Notes: generated by a model from the letters alone, not told the origin. Shown: positions 15,122 through 22,959, counted from the first letter of the stretch. The stretch is DNA of 30,377 nt from Erysipelotrichaceae bacterium (GCA_003543215.1 DPJD01000002.1:1587-31963); one strand, 5' to 3'. Program-made: numbers and translations.

Positions 15122-15775
15122 ATGGGTGAATATTGGCAAATCATACTGACCAGTTTCCAAGTCTGTTTGAGCTCGAGTTTGATCGCGAGTCTTTTTGCCA
15201 TTCCCTTTGGTTTATGGTTGGGTTTCAGTCAAAATAAACTGGCGAAGCGTTTACGACCATTAGTGTCTACCTTAGCAGGCTTACCGCCTGTAATCGCTGG
15301 GGTCACCATTTATCTCTTATTATCGAATGCTGGACCTTTGGGTTCCTATCGTTTGTTATACACAAAAACTGCAATCATCATTGCTCAAATTTTGATCATC
15401 TTCCCTTTGGTTTCGGCTGCGATCTATCCTTTGGTTCTTCCGATTCGCAATATCTTCAAAGAGACCTGTTTGGGATTGAATCTTGATCGCTTTACACAAT
15501 TTAAACTCTTAATAAAAGAATTGAGAACAGGCTTGATCAGTGCCTATCTATTGGGCTTTGGACGGGCAATGGCTGAGGTTGGGGCTGTTATGATGGTGGG
15601 TGGAAACATTCGTTATAAGACCCGCGTGATGACCACAGCGATTGTTTTGGAGACCAATCAAGGGAATTATGAAATGGCATTGATTTTGGGTTTGGTTTTA
15701 TTGGTCTTGTCCATGGGTTTGAATTATTTGGTTCAAGTATCCTTGAAGGAGCATCGTTATGATCCAGTGTCATGA
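15122..15775 (+). CDS. tupB: Tungstate-type ABC transporter permease (TupB-like)
   Basis: A 217-residue integral membrane subunit. Hydrophobic helices surround the conserved ABC permease loop FGRAMAEVGAVMMVGGNI, and LPPVIAGVTIYLLLSNAGPLG and TAIVLETNQGNYEMAL fit TupB/WtpB-like tungstate permeases better than sulfate ones. I chose the ATG at 15122, with AAGGAT upstream, since the longer frame from 15086 lies inside mogA. It overlaps the ATPase gene by 17 bases. The pair in a cofactor operon argues for tungstate or molybdate import. No binding-protein gene is in the window. Confidence 0.85.
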   Translation: MGEYWQIILTSFQVCLSSSLIASLFAIPFGLWLGFSQNKLAKRLRPLVSTLAGLPPVIAGVTIYLLLSNAGPLGSYRLLYTKTAIIIAQILIIFPLVSAAIYPLVLPIRNIFKETCLGLNLDRFTQFKLLIKELRTGLISAYLLGFGRAMAEVGAVMMVGGNIRYKTRVMTTAIVLETNQGNYEMALILGLVLLVLSMGLNYLVQVSLKEHRYDPVS

Positions 15776-16346
15776 AATTGTTTTGAACATCAAGGATGAG
15801 CTTTTACTTAAATGTGATTTGAGCTTTAAGCGAGGCTTTGTTTATGTCTTAAAGGGTGAAAATGGTTCAGGTAAAACCAGTTTCTTACGCGCTTTGAAAG
15901 GTTTGTTTAAATATGAAGGACATTTCGAAATCAATGGTACGGTGATCTATCAACCCCAGCATTTCCATCTCTTTCAGAAACATGCCAAGGATAATTTCTT
16001 TCCGGATCTGAAACGAGCGAATCGCTTCATTAACTATTTTGGGATCGAAGACCTGTTGGATAAATCCGTCAATGTCTTATCCGGTGGTGAGCGACAGAAG
16101 ATTGCCTTGATTCGAAGTGTGATCCAAGAATATGATGTTCTGCTTCTCGATGAACCTTGTTCACAGATGGATCAAAAAAGCATGGAAATGACCCATGCCT
16201 TATTGTTTGAATTAGCTCAAATGGAAAACAAATGCATCCTCTTGGTCTCTCATCAAATTGATGAAAGTTTGAACCAAGCGATTTCATTGGAAATCAAAGC
16301 TAAACAGCTTATCGCACCATCAACCAATCATTCCGCTTATCGTTGA
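15759..16346 (+). CDS. tupC: Tungstate-type ABC transporter ATPase (TupC-like)
   Basis: A 195-residue ATP-binding subunit with Walker A GENGSGKTS (33-41), a Q-loop at VIYQPQHF, signature LSGGERQ (107-113), Walker B VLLLDEP (127-133) and switch His165 in SHQ. It is short but complete. The start follows AGGAG by seven bases and overlaps the permease gene. Its last 38 bases overlap, tail to tail, the end of the rpiR-like gene on the other strand. It lacks the C-terminal regulatory domain of ModC, consistent with a Tup-type system. Confidence 0.87.
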   Translation: MIQCHEIVLNIKDELLLKCDLSFKRGFVYVLKGENGSGKTSFLRALKGLFKYEGHFEINGTVIYQPQHFHLFQKHAKDNFFPDLKRANRFINYFGIEDLLDKSVNVLSGGERQKIALIRSVIQEYDVLLLDEPCSQMDQKSMEMTHALLFELAQMENKCILLVSHQIDESLNQAISLEIKAKQLIAPSTNHSAYR

Positions 16347-17163
16347 TTTGATTTGTGATGCGTTCGATGTCTTCATAATATTTGACATGCATCGCAACCG
16401 TTAAGCAATCCAAAAGATAAATCAAGGACACTGTAAATAAAGTCGTGGAGAGTTCCAAAGCACTTCCCCCTGTCATCGCAAAGAGACTGTAGGTCGCCAA
16501 TTGATGACTTAAACGATCCTTCTGACCTGCGATATAGAGTGTTTTGATATCGTAGCTCTTCAATTGACGAAGGGCTTCATGAATGAATTGATTACGCCCG
16601 CTTTGTGAGATCAAGATCGCAAATGTGGGTGTTTTTTTTAGGTTGAGTTGTTCCAACCAGGACCAGTTGGTCGTATTGTAAGCTACGGCATTGATGCCAA
16701 TGGCTTGAAGTTTATACTGATACATCTGAGCGATGGGATAGTTCAACCCCATACCATAGATGCCAATATGTTCACTGGATTGAATCGCTTCGACACAGGC
16801 TTGAATCACATTGGGATCAATCATGCTTTCGGTATAATTCACTGCTCTTTGATAAATATGCGGCAAGGAGTGAAGGATGTCCTCCATCTTCGAATCTTGA
16901 TTAAAGGGAATCGTCTTGATCTGCTCACGCATCGCCATGTATTGACTGAACTCCGCGGTATACATCGATTTAAATTCCGCATACCCACTTAAGCCAATTT
17001 TCTTACACAAACGAACAACGGTGGCAGGACTGACGTAAGCCGCTTTCGCCAAGACATGTGAACTCGCATGCAAAACCAAGTCCGGTTGGGCCTCAATGGT
17101 ATCCACAAGCGCTTTCTCTTGGGAGGTCAAATGGGTGACATTTTTCAAACGATCGACAATCAT
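16309..17163 (-). CDS. RpiR/MurR-family transcriptional regulator with SIS domain
   Basis: A 284-residue regulator: an N-terminal helix-turn-helix of the RpiR type (about residues 1-77, with SSHVLAKAAYVSPATVVRLCKKIG) and a C-terminal SIS sugar-phosphate domain (about 125-265, with HIGIYGMGLN and FAILISQSGRN). Such proteins sense phosphosugars and usually control nearby sugar genes; here the two GH4 genes are the likely targets. There is no ribosome site. TACAAT sits six bases before the ATG, so the mRNA should be leaderless. It converges with tupC and overlaps it. Confidence 0.9.
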   Translation of the reverse strand: MIVDRLKNVTHLTSQEKALVDTIEAQPDLVLHASSHVLAKAAYVSPATVVRLCKKIGLSGYAEFKSMYTAEFSQYMAMREQIKTIPFNQDSKMEDILHSLPHIYQRAVNYTESMIDPNVIQACVEAIQSSEHIGIYGMGLNYPIAQMYQYKLQAIGINAVAYNTTNWSWLEQLNLKKTPTFAILISQSGRNQFIHEALRQLKSYDIKTLYIAGQKDRLSHQLATYSLFAMTGGSALELSTTLFTVSLIYLLDCLTVAMHVKYYEDIERITNQINDKRNDWLMVR

Positions 17164-17169
17164 ACATCT

Positions 17170-17203
17170 ATTGTATCAAAAAGAAAAGGCAATTTCTTGC
17201 CTT
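17170..17203 (-). promoter_or_regulatory. Terminator plus leaderless-type promoter before rpiR-like gene
   Basis: On the minus strand AAGGCAA-GAAA-TTGCCTT (17203-17186), overlapping the GH4 stop codon, is followed by a T-rich run, GA and TACAAT (17175-17170). The ATG begins six bases after TACAAT. It shares a 19-base identity with the segment before the GNAT gene at 20743-20761. Confidence 0.7.
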
Positions 17204-18566
17204 AATTCTTTTCGTATGTAACGCCTTTTGCTTCAAGTTCCGCAATAACGGATTTGAACTGTGGTAAGTAGTCTTTATTCGCGACTAACATTTCATTTAA
17301 CATCGCTTTAGCCTTCGCACCACCATTGATCAATGGATTGATGGTGAACGCTTGAAGTGCTGTACCGTAATCACCGGTAACAGCCGCATCAATGACAACT
17401 TCTTCCATTGCTTTTTGGACTTGCAAGATACCACGTGCTGCAGGTTTGAATGAACCCCAGTTGATTGGTTCTGCACCATGCGATGTGATCATTGCAGAGA
17501 TTTCAACGATACTATCGTAAGGTAGATCTGCGATTGCACCATTGTTTTGTGTGCTGACAACCATGATCTTACGCTTGTCGTTGATGATGGACGCAATGAC
17601 TTCACACGCCGCATCCGAGTAGTGTGTACCACCACGTTTGGTCAATTGTTCAGGTTTGTAGTCCAACTTTTCATCTTTGTACAATTCAAACAATTCAGCT
17701 TCTGTTTTCTTAACGGTTTCTGCACGTGTTTCATTCTTAGCATACGCTTCGAGTTCTTCACTCAACATATCTTCCGTAATGTAGTAATAACGGTGGTAGC
17801 CACAAGGCAATAAACCGAGGTCTTTGACTTGTTCATAAGCGAATGGCAAGTTACGGATGTTCTTCATGCCTTCGTATTTAGCTTTGTTTGCTGGGTTGTA
17901 GACTTGTTCGATCAAGTAATCCGTGATCTCATTGCCTGCTTTATCCCAAACACGGTGCCAGTGGAAGTGATTCAAACCAGCGAATTTGTAGAACAAGGTT
18001 TCATCAAATTGTGGGAAACCCATTACCGCATTGGACGAAGTCATATGTCCGATAGGAACATTACATAAGCCAATGGTCTTCTTCCAACCACCCACTTTGA
18101 TTGCGGCTTCCGTGATCATGCCCGATGGATTGGTGAAGTTGATCAACCAAGCGTTTGGACACAATTCTTTCATATCTTCTACGATGGAAAGAATGACTGG
18201 AACGGTACGGAATGCTTTGAACATACCCCCTGCTCCATTGGTTTCTTGACCCATATAACCGTATTTCAAAGGAATACGTTCATCGCGGATACGAGCATCC
18301 AATAGACCAACACGGAATTGTGTTGTGACGAAGTCCGCATCTTTTAATGCTTCACGACGATTTAATGTTAAGTTGACCTTCCAGTCCAAACCAGCTGCTT
18401 TGACCATACGTTTAGCCATTGCGCCGACGATTTCTAATTTTTCACGACCTTCTTCGACATCGACCAACCAAATTTCTGTGATTGGCATTTCTTTCTGACG
18501 TAAGATAAATCCTTCAATGAGTTCTGGGGTGTAACTACTACCGCCCCCGATTGTGACAATTTTCAT
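17202..18566 (-). CDS. GH4 6-phospho-glycosidase, tandem copy A
   Basis: GH4 NAD- and metal-dependent 6-phospho-glycosidase, 454 residues from the ATG at 18566, which has AGGAGGG seven bases upstream; a longer in-frame start at 18617 would absorb this site. Motifs are IGGGSSYTPELIEGF, NGAGG, NFTNPSGM, Cys168 in GLCNVPIG, His200 in GLNHF, GYHRYYY and HYSDAACE. It is mostly identical by eye to copy B, but differs sharply at residues 172-192 and 220-245, regions just after the metal Cys and near the active site. This suggests a different substrate. It is controlled by a leader with a GTTTCA-N27-TGAAAC site and a cre-like core. Confidence 0.92.
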   Translation of the reverse strand: MKIVTIGGGSSYTPELIEGFILRQKEMPITEIWLVDVEEGREKLEIVGAMAKRMVKAAGLDWKVNLTLNRREALKDADFVTTQFRVGLLDARIRDERIPLKYGYMGQETNGAGGMFKAFRTVPVILSIVEDMKELCPNAWLINFTNPSGMITEAAIKVGGWKKTIGLCNVPIGHMTSSNAVMGFPQFDETLFYKFAGLNHFHWHRVWDKAGNEITDYLIEQVYNPANKAKYEGMKNIRNLPFAYEQVKDLGLLPCGYHRYYYITEDMLSEELEAYAKNETRAETVKKTEAELFELYKDEKLDYKPEQLTKRGGTHYSDAACEVIASIINDKRKIMVVSTQNNGAIADLPYDSIVEISAMITSHGAEPINWGSFKPAARGILQVQKAMEEVVIDAAVTGDYGTALQAFTINPLINGGAKAKAMLNEMLVANKDYLPQFKSVIAELEAKGVTYEKN

Positions 18567-18612
18567 TTTTGCCCTCCTGTACTGCTTTAGTTTGCCATAT
18601 TGATTCTGTGTG

Positions 18613-18626
18613 TTCAAGCGCTTTGG
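18613..18626. promoter_or_regulatory. Partial cre-like core in the GH4 copy A leader
   Basis: The palindromic core AAGCGCTT (18616-18623) sits where copy B has a hairpin. The flanks match the cre consensus poorly, so this is tentative. Confidence 0.3.
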
Positions 18627-18641
18627 TGAAATAGGTTCAGT

Positions 18642-18680
18642 GTTTCAAACCAAAGCATTAAGTACAAAATTTTATGAAAC
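18642..18680 (-). promoter_or_regulatory. GTTTCA-N27-TGAAAC candidate operator of GH4 copy A
   Basis: Inverted half-sites GTTTCA (18642-18647) and TGAAAC (18675-18680), exactly 27 bases apart, as at copy B. It lies upstream of the GH4 leader and is the natural target of the adjacent RpiR regulator, by inference. Confidence 0.5.
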
Positions 18681-18702
18681 AATGTTCCAAAAATAAGACA
18701 GA

Positions 18703-18728
18703 TAAAAAGCTAATGAAGATCATTAGCT
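18703..18728 (-). terminator. Terminator of GH4 copy B
   Basis: On the minus strand AGCTAATG (18728-18721), loop ATCTT, CATTAGCT (18715-18708), then TTTT, nine bases after the copy B stop codon. Confidence 0.85.
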
Positions 18729-18737
18729 CAAATTAAA

Positions 18738-20102
18738 TTAAGGTTTTACGTAAGTAACGCCTTTTGCTTCAAGATCCGCAATAACGGATTTGAACTGAGG
18801 CAAGTAATCTTTATTGGCAACCAACATGACATCCAACATTTCTTTTGCCTTGGTTCCAGCTTGAACCAAAGGATTGATGGTGAAGGCCTGTAGTGCTTTT
18901 GCATAATCACCGGATACAGCCGCATCGATGACCACTTCTTCCATGGCTTTCATGGATTGAACCATACCTCTTGTCGAGGATGGGAAGGCACCCCAATGAA
19001 TGGGTTCTGGACCATGTGATGTGATTTCAGCCGATACTTCAACGATGCAATCATAAGGAAGATCACTCAAAGCACCATTGTTTTGTGTGCTGACAACCAT
19101 GCGTGTCTTCTTATTGTTTACGATGGATGCGATGAGTTCACACGCCGCATCACTGTAATACGTACCACCACGCTTGGTCAATTGTTCAGGTTTGTAATCC
19201 AACTTAACATCTTTGTAAAGTTCAAACAATTCAGCTTCAGTACGTTTGACGACTTCTGCACGGGTTTCACCCTTCGCAAATTCTTCAAGTTCATGTGCAA
19301 GCATATCACCACTCAAGTAGTAGTAACGGTGGTATGGGCAAGGTAATAAACCTGTATCCTTGACTTGATCATATTTGAAACTGATTGCGCGGATGTTGCG
19401 CATGGATTTATCCGGCATGTGGTTTTCTGGGTGATAAAGTGTTTCAATGATTTCTTGTGTGACTTCATTGCCTGCTTTATCCCAAACACGATGCCAGTGG
19501 AAGTGATTCAAACCTGCGAACTTTGTGTAAAGCTCTCCGGTATGTCCACGGTAATCCATGGCTTCTCGACAGAATTTTTCCATCATGATTGGAACATTAC
19601 ACAAGCCCACGGTACGTTTCCAACCACCGACTTTGATTGCGGCTTCCGTAACGATGCCTGAAGGATTGGTGAAGTTCGCCAACCAAGCATTTGGACATAA
19701 TTCTTTCATGTCTTCAATGATGGAAAGAATTACAGGAATGGTACGGAAGGCTTTCATCATACCTCCAGCCCCATTGGTTTCTTGACCGATGAAACCATAG
19801 CTCAAAGGAATACGTTCATCACGAATACGTGCATCCAACAAACCTACACGGAATTGTGTAGTGACAAAGTCCGCATCTTTCAAAGCTTCACGACGATCTA
19901 AAGTTAAGTTGACTTTCCAATCCAAACCCGCTGCTTTGACCATACGTTTCGCCATTGCGCCAACGATTTCTAATTTTTCACGACCTTCTTCAACATCGAC
20001 CAACCAAATTTCTGTGATGGGTAATTCATGCTTACGTAAGATAAAACCTTCGATGAGTTCTGGGGTGTAACTGCTACCGCCCCCGATTGTGACAATTTTC
20101 AT
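18738..20102 (-). CDS. GH4 6-phospho-glycosidase, tandem copy B
   Basis: A second GH4 enzyme of exactly the same 454-residue length as copy A, clearly its duplicate. It keeps the NAD site IGGGSSYTPELIEGF, the Cys in GLCNVPI and the His in GLNHFHWH, PYHRYYY and YYSDAACE. Where copy A reads GHMTSSNAVMGFPQFDET, this copy reads MMEKFCREAMDYRGHTGE, and GYHRYYY becomes PYHRYYY. GGAGGG precedes the ATG. A hairpin lies in its leader and a terminator follows. Different, probably phospho-beta-glycoside, substrates are inferred. Confidence 0.92.
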   Translation of the reverse strand: MKIVTIGGGSSYTPELIEGFILRKHELPITEIWLVDVEEGREKLEIVGAMAKRMVKAAGLDWKVNLTLDRREALKDADFVTTQFRVGLLDARIRDERIPLSYGFIGQETNGAGGMMKAFRTIPVILSIIEDMKELCPNAWLANFTNPSGIVTEAAIKVGGWKRTVGLCNVPIMMEKFCREAMDYRGHTGELYTKFAGLNHFHWHRVWDKAGNEVTQEIIETLYHPENHMPDKSMRNIRAISFKYDQVKDTGLLPCPYHRYYYLSGDMLAHELEEFAKGETRAEVVKRTEAELFELYKDVKLDYKPEQLTKRGGTYYSDAACELIASIVNNKKTRMVVSTQNNGALSDLPYDCIVEVSAEITSHGPEPIHWGAFPSSTRGMVQSMKAMEEVVIDAAVSGDYAKALQAFTINPLVQAGTKAKEMLDVMLVANKDYLPQFKSVIADLEAKGVTYVKP

Positions 20103-20142
20103 TTTTTTGCCCTCCGTTTTACACCTTCAGTTTGCCATAGGC

Positions 20143-20164
20143 AAAAAGAGCTTTCAAGCTCTTT
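20143..20164 (-). terminator. Hairpin in the GH4 copy B leader
   Basis: AAAGAGCTT (20145-20153), TC, AAGCTCTTT (20156-20164), followed on the minus strand by TTTTT counting the arm's own bases. It could end GNAT transcription or attenuate the GH4 leader, as it lies downstream of the candidate operator. Confidence 0.55.
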
Positions 20165-20181
20165 CGTTAAATAGATTAAGT

Positions 20182-20220
20182 GTTTCAAACAGAATCAATA
20201 AATACTCTAGTTTATGAAAC
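20182..20220 (-). promoter_or_regulatory. GTTTCA-N27-TGAAAC candidate operator of GH4 copy B
   Basis: Half-sites at 20182-20187 and 20215-20220 with the same 27-base spacing as copy A and conserved flanks (TTTGAAACACT, TTTATGAAAC). No confident -35/-10 pair could be placed. Confidence 0.5.
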
Positions 20221-20226
20221 GTATTT

Positions 20227-20736
20227 TCATAACTCCAGCCACATGCCTTCTACAGACACATACTCTCCTCTGATTTTCATCGCTTTAGGAATATGCGCAA
20301 AATGCTTGAAGCCCATCTTCGTGTATAAAGCAATCGCTGGTGCATTATCGCTTCGAACTTCTAAATGAATGATTTCCGTATCAGGTGCTTTTTTGGCAAA
20401 CGCAATCAGCTTCTCCATCATGGTTTGACCAATGCCGATACGATGATAGTCCTTTAAGACCGAGATACCGAGAACGGCAATGTGTTTGGTACGATCGCGT
20501 CTCGATGCACTGAGATTCGCTACACTTACGACCTTATCACCATCATACGCAATAATCATCGCCGCATTGGGATTTTCAGCCAAGGATTCCAACATCTTCT
20601 CTTCATCTTCCAAGGTATATCCAATCCCTTCCTCACCAAAAGTGAGGTTGTCGCTTTCCTTACCGATTTGATCCAAGTAATTCAAGATGGCTTGTGCATC
20701 TTCTTTTTGAGCTGTTTTGTACGTGATTGTTTTCAT
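20227..20736 (-). CDS. GNAT-family N-acetyltransferase
   Basis: A 169-residue GNAT acetyltransferase. The acetyl-CoA loop is VLKDYHRIGIGQTMMEKLI, and the C-terminal beta-strand and helix read HLEVRSDNAPAIALYTKMGF. It resembles ribosomal-protein or small-molecule acetyltransferases in length; the substrate is unknown. It has no ribosome site. TACAAT lies six bases before the ATG, predicting a leaderless transcript, as for the rpiR-like gene. It stands alone between the GH4 genes and the SPFH gene. Confidence 0.88.
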   Translation of the reverse strand: MKTITYKTAQKEDAQAILNYLDQIGKESDNLTFGEEGIGYTLEDEEKMLESLAENPNAAMIIAYDGDKVVSVANLSASRRDRTKHIAVLGISVLKDYHRIGIGQTMMEKLIAFAKKAPDTEIIHLEVRSDNAPAIALYTKMGFKHFAHIPKAMKIRGEYVSVEGMWLEL

Positions 20737-20742
20737 GCATTC

Positions 20743-20779
20743 ATTGTATCAAAAAGAAAAGCAGTCATGATGACTGCTT
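20743..20779 (-). promoter_or_regulatory. Terminator of the SPFH gene plus leaderless-type GNAT promoter
   Basis: On the minus strand AAGCAGTCA-TCA-TGACTGCTT (20779-20759), a T-rich run, then TACAAT (20748-20743) and the ATG at 20736 after six bases. Nineteen bases (plus strand ATTGTATCAAAAAGAAAAG) match the rpiR-like gene's module. Confidence 0.7.
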
Positions 20780-20783
20780 AAAC

Positions 20784-21701
20784 TTATTTCTTCTCGTCTT
20801 CGACGATGCCCTTGACCGAAGCCAAGAGACCGGCAAGATTCTGAATCTCTGAAGGAATGATGATCTTGGTTGCTTGACCATTGGCCACTTTTTCCAAGGA
20901 TTCCAAACTCTTCAAGGTTAAGAAGGCTTGTTGAGGATTTGATGCATTGATAAGTTCAACCCCTAAGGCTTGAGCACGGTACACACGTTCGATGGCTTGC
21001 GCTTGACCTTCTGCTTCGGTAATCAAAGATTCTTTCTTACCACTTGCACGAAGAATGACCGCTTCACGTTCACCTTCAGCTTTAAGAATCGCAGAACGCT
21101 TTTCCCCTTCAGCCGTTAAGATGACACTACGACGTTCACGTTCAGCACGCATTTGTTTTTCCATCGCTTCTTGAATGTCTTTTGGAGGAAGTATGTTCTT
21201 AACTTCAACACGATTGACTTTAATGCCCCATGGATCGGTAGCTTCATCCAAAATGCTGCGCATCTTGGAGTTGATGATCTCACGTGAAGTCAGGGTTTCA
21301 TCCAATTCAAGTTCCCCGATGATATTACGTAAAGTCGTAGCGGATAGGTTTTCAATCGCATTGATTGGATTGACAACCCCATACACATACAACTTAGGAT
21401 CCAAGATTTGAAAATAAACAACAGTATCGATCATCATGGTTACGTTATCTTTCGTGATAACAGGTTGAGGTGCGAAGTCTTTGACTTGTTCCTTCAAAGA
21501 GATGCGTCCAGCGACACGATCAATGATCGGTAGGATGATATGCAAGCCACGTTGATACGTCTGGTGATATGCCCCCAAACGTTCCACAACATAAGCATTC
21601 GATTGCGGAATGATCCGCACGGAATACATCAACAAAACAGCAATAAAGATAAAGATAAAAAACGTGGTAAACAGTTGTACAAGAATTTCCATAATTTCCA
21701 T
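20784..21701 (-). CDS. SPFH/band-7 membrane protein (QmcA-like)
   Basis: A 305-residue SPFH-domain protein: one N-terminal membrane helix (about residues 5-25), the band-7 core (VRIIPQSNAYVVERLGAYH onward), and a long charged coiled-coil (about 185-260, rich in Arg/Glu/Ala, with repeated AEGE units). Such proteins form membrane scaffolds or cages and often act with NfeD partners. The NfeD gene lies directly upstream, 11 bases away, which is the usual pairing. AAGGGAG precedes the ATG. A terminator follows. Confidence 0.92.
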   Translation of the reverse strand: MEIMEILVQLFTTFFIFIFIAVLLMYSVRIIPQSNAYVVERLGAYHQTYQRGLHIILPIIDRVAGRISLKEQVKDFAPQPVITKDNVTMMIDTVVYFQILDPKLYVYGVVNPINAIENLSATTLRNIIGELELDETLTSREIINSKMRSILDEATDPWGIKVNRVEVKNILPPKDIQEAMEKQMRAERERRSVILTAEGEKRSAILKAEGEREAVILRASGKKESLITEAEGQAQAIERVYRAQALGVELINASNPQQAFLTLKSLESLEKVANGQATKIIIPSEIQNLAGLLASVKGIVEDEKK

Positions 21702-21712
21702 AAGCTCCCTTT

Positions 21713-22141
21713 CTAACTAACTTGTCTAACGACGGCTTTTGCGCCTTCGAACGCAACGACTTCAACTAAACTATCTTTCGGTATGCCTTGACGCTTCTCA
21801 TCCAAGCAAGACCAGCGAATACCCTCTAGAATGACAGCACCCCACTTGTCTGGATAAATCTCTTCGACAAGTTTCGTACGCTTGCCAATCAAACGATCCG
21901 CATTCGTGTGTGTTGGCTTCGGTGTCAGATACTTGAGTGCGAAAGGTCTCAATGCCGCAAACGCTAACAATGACACACCAATGAACACAACAAGTTCAAT
22001 TCCAAACCCTGGATTTAAAAACGAAACAAGGTAAGCGGCTAAAGCTCCTACTGAAAACCAAATCGAGACCAGATTGCCCATTGTCGCAAACTCAATAACC
22101 AAGGTTGCCAAAGCCACAATCAGCCAAATCCAAGCTTCCAT
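21713..22141 (-). CDS. NfeD-family membrane protein
   Basis: A 142-residue NfeD-like protein with three to four N-terminal membrane helices and a C-terminal OB-fold domain (LIGKRTKLVEEI, GAVILEGIRWSC, DSLVEVVAFEGAKAVVR). Short NfeD proteins partner SPFH proteins, here the next gene. I prefer the ATG at 22141, eight bases after AGGTG, to an upstream GTG at 22150. A TATAAT (22173-22168) lies 27 bases before the ATG. Confidence 0.88.
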   Translation of the reverse strand: MEAWIWLIVALATLVIEFATMGNLVSIWFSVGALAAYLVSFLNPGFGIELVVFIGVSLLAFAALRPFALKYLTPKPTHTNADRLIGKRTKLVEEIYPDKWGAVILEGIRWSCLDEKRQGIPKDSLVEVVAFEGAKAVVRQVS

Positions 22142-22167
22142 AAACTTCACCTTTCTTTCTGTATTTA

Positions 22168-22173
22168 ATTATA
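22168..22173 (-). promoter_or_regulatory. -10 box of the NfeD-SPFH operon
   Basis: TATAAT on the minus strand, 27 bases before the NfeD ATG. No convincing -35 box is seen. Confidence 0.45.
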
Positions 22174-22219
22174 ACGGATAATAAAGCTGAATTCCTTTAT
22201 TTATTATTTTTTTCACATA

Positions 22220-22510
22220 TTAATCTTTCCGTTTGTGTCGAAACAACGAAAGCCCACCAAAACCACTGATGATGGCCATATAAAAACCAAAATCATACCA
22301 CCAACCGACATTGAAAGGTTCGTATAAACGAACGCTGTCATCAAAAAAATGGAGGATCAAGGTTAGAGGAGCCAACCAACCATGCCAGATACCAGAAAGA
22401 AATCCGGCTGGCGAACTGAGGGTATAGGATCCATCCCCTGGAACACATCCACTTAAACTCATGAGTATGAATAGCGAAATAAAGCTGAACAGTAGTATTT
22501 TACGTTTCAT
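22220..22510 (-). CDS. Small putative lipoprotein with C-terminal membrane helix
   Basis: A 96-residue protein with a lipoprotein signal peptide: MKRK then a hydrophobic stretch ending in LSGC (Cys22). It has a second hydrophobic segment FYMAIISGFGGLSLF near the C-terminus and a final basic tail RHKRKD. The middle is aromatic-rich (GIWHGWLAP, WWYDFGF). It resembles a widespread uncharacterised small membrane family, but I cannot name it. AAGGAAGTG precedes the ATG by seven bases. The function is unknown. Confidence 0.7.
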   Translation of the reverse strand: MKRKILLFSFISLFILMSLSGCVPGDGSYTLSSPAGFLSGIWHGWLAPLTLILHFFDDSVRLYEPFNVGWWYDFGFYMAIISGFGGLSLFRHKRKD

Positions 22511-22575
22511 CTTATCACTTCCTTGTGCTTATTTTACCATAGTCCTCATTAAGAATGGGTTAAGGTTGCTTCACA

Positions 22576-22599
22576 AAACAAAACCCACTTGCGTGGGTT
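22576..22599 (-). terminator. Terminator of the SHOCT gene
   Basis: On the minus strand AACCCAC-GCAA-GTGGGTT (22599-22582) then TTGTTTTG, overlapping the SHOCT gene stop codon. Confidence 0.8.
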
Positions 22600-22888
22600 A
22601 AGTTAAATCCTTCTTTAATAATTCAAATTCTTCTTTGGTGATTTCACCTCTGGCATAACGTTCTTTGATAATCGCCAAAGCATCTAATTTGCCTTCAACC
22701 TTTTTACCAGGTCTGTTCCAAATGTATTTGATGATATAGACCACCAAGACGATGAATGCAATCACAAGAAGCACATGAATCAACATGCCGACCCAAGCAT
22801 AAGGTGAATTCATCATATTGTATCCAAAACTATTGTCGAAACGACTGAAACGGTCGAGATCACCGTTTGCAAAATATCCACGCATCAT
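22598..22888 (-). CDS. SHOCT-domain membrane protein
   Basis: A 96-residue protein with one central membrane helix (GMLIHVLLVIAFIVLVVYIIKYIW) and a C-terminal SHOCT motif, ALAIIKERYARGEITKEEFE. SHOCT is a short oligomerisation domain found at protein ends. I chose the ATG at 22888, nine bases after AAAGGA, over a TTG at 22909 that would include this site. The role is unknown. It stands alone with a terminator after it. No standard promoter spacing was found upstream; TTGACA and TATACT lie 22 bases apart. Confidence 0.75.
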   Translation of the reverse strand: MMRGYFANGDLDRFSRFDNSFGYNMMNSPYAWVGMLIHVLLVIAFIVLVVYIIKYIWNRPGKKVEGKLDALAIIKERYARGEITKEEFELLKKDLT

Positions 22889-22959
22889 AAGTTTATTTCC
22901 TTTCAGCAATTAAGCTTACAGGCATAGTATAGTGTTCAAATATGACGAAAGTGTGTCAA

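Noticed and set aside
17202..20102. Two near-identical GH4 genes as an assembly duplication
   Set aside because: The copies differ at many residues and in their leaders, so this is a real old duplication.
22910..22959. TTGACA and TATACT as a promoter for the SHOCT gene
   Set aside because: The 22-base spacing is too long for a normal sigma-A promoter.
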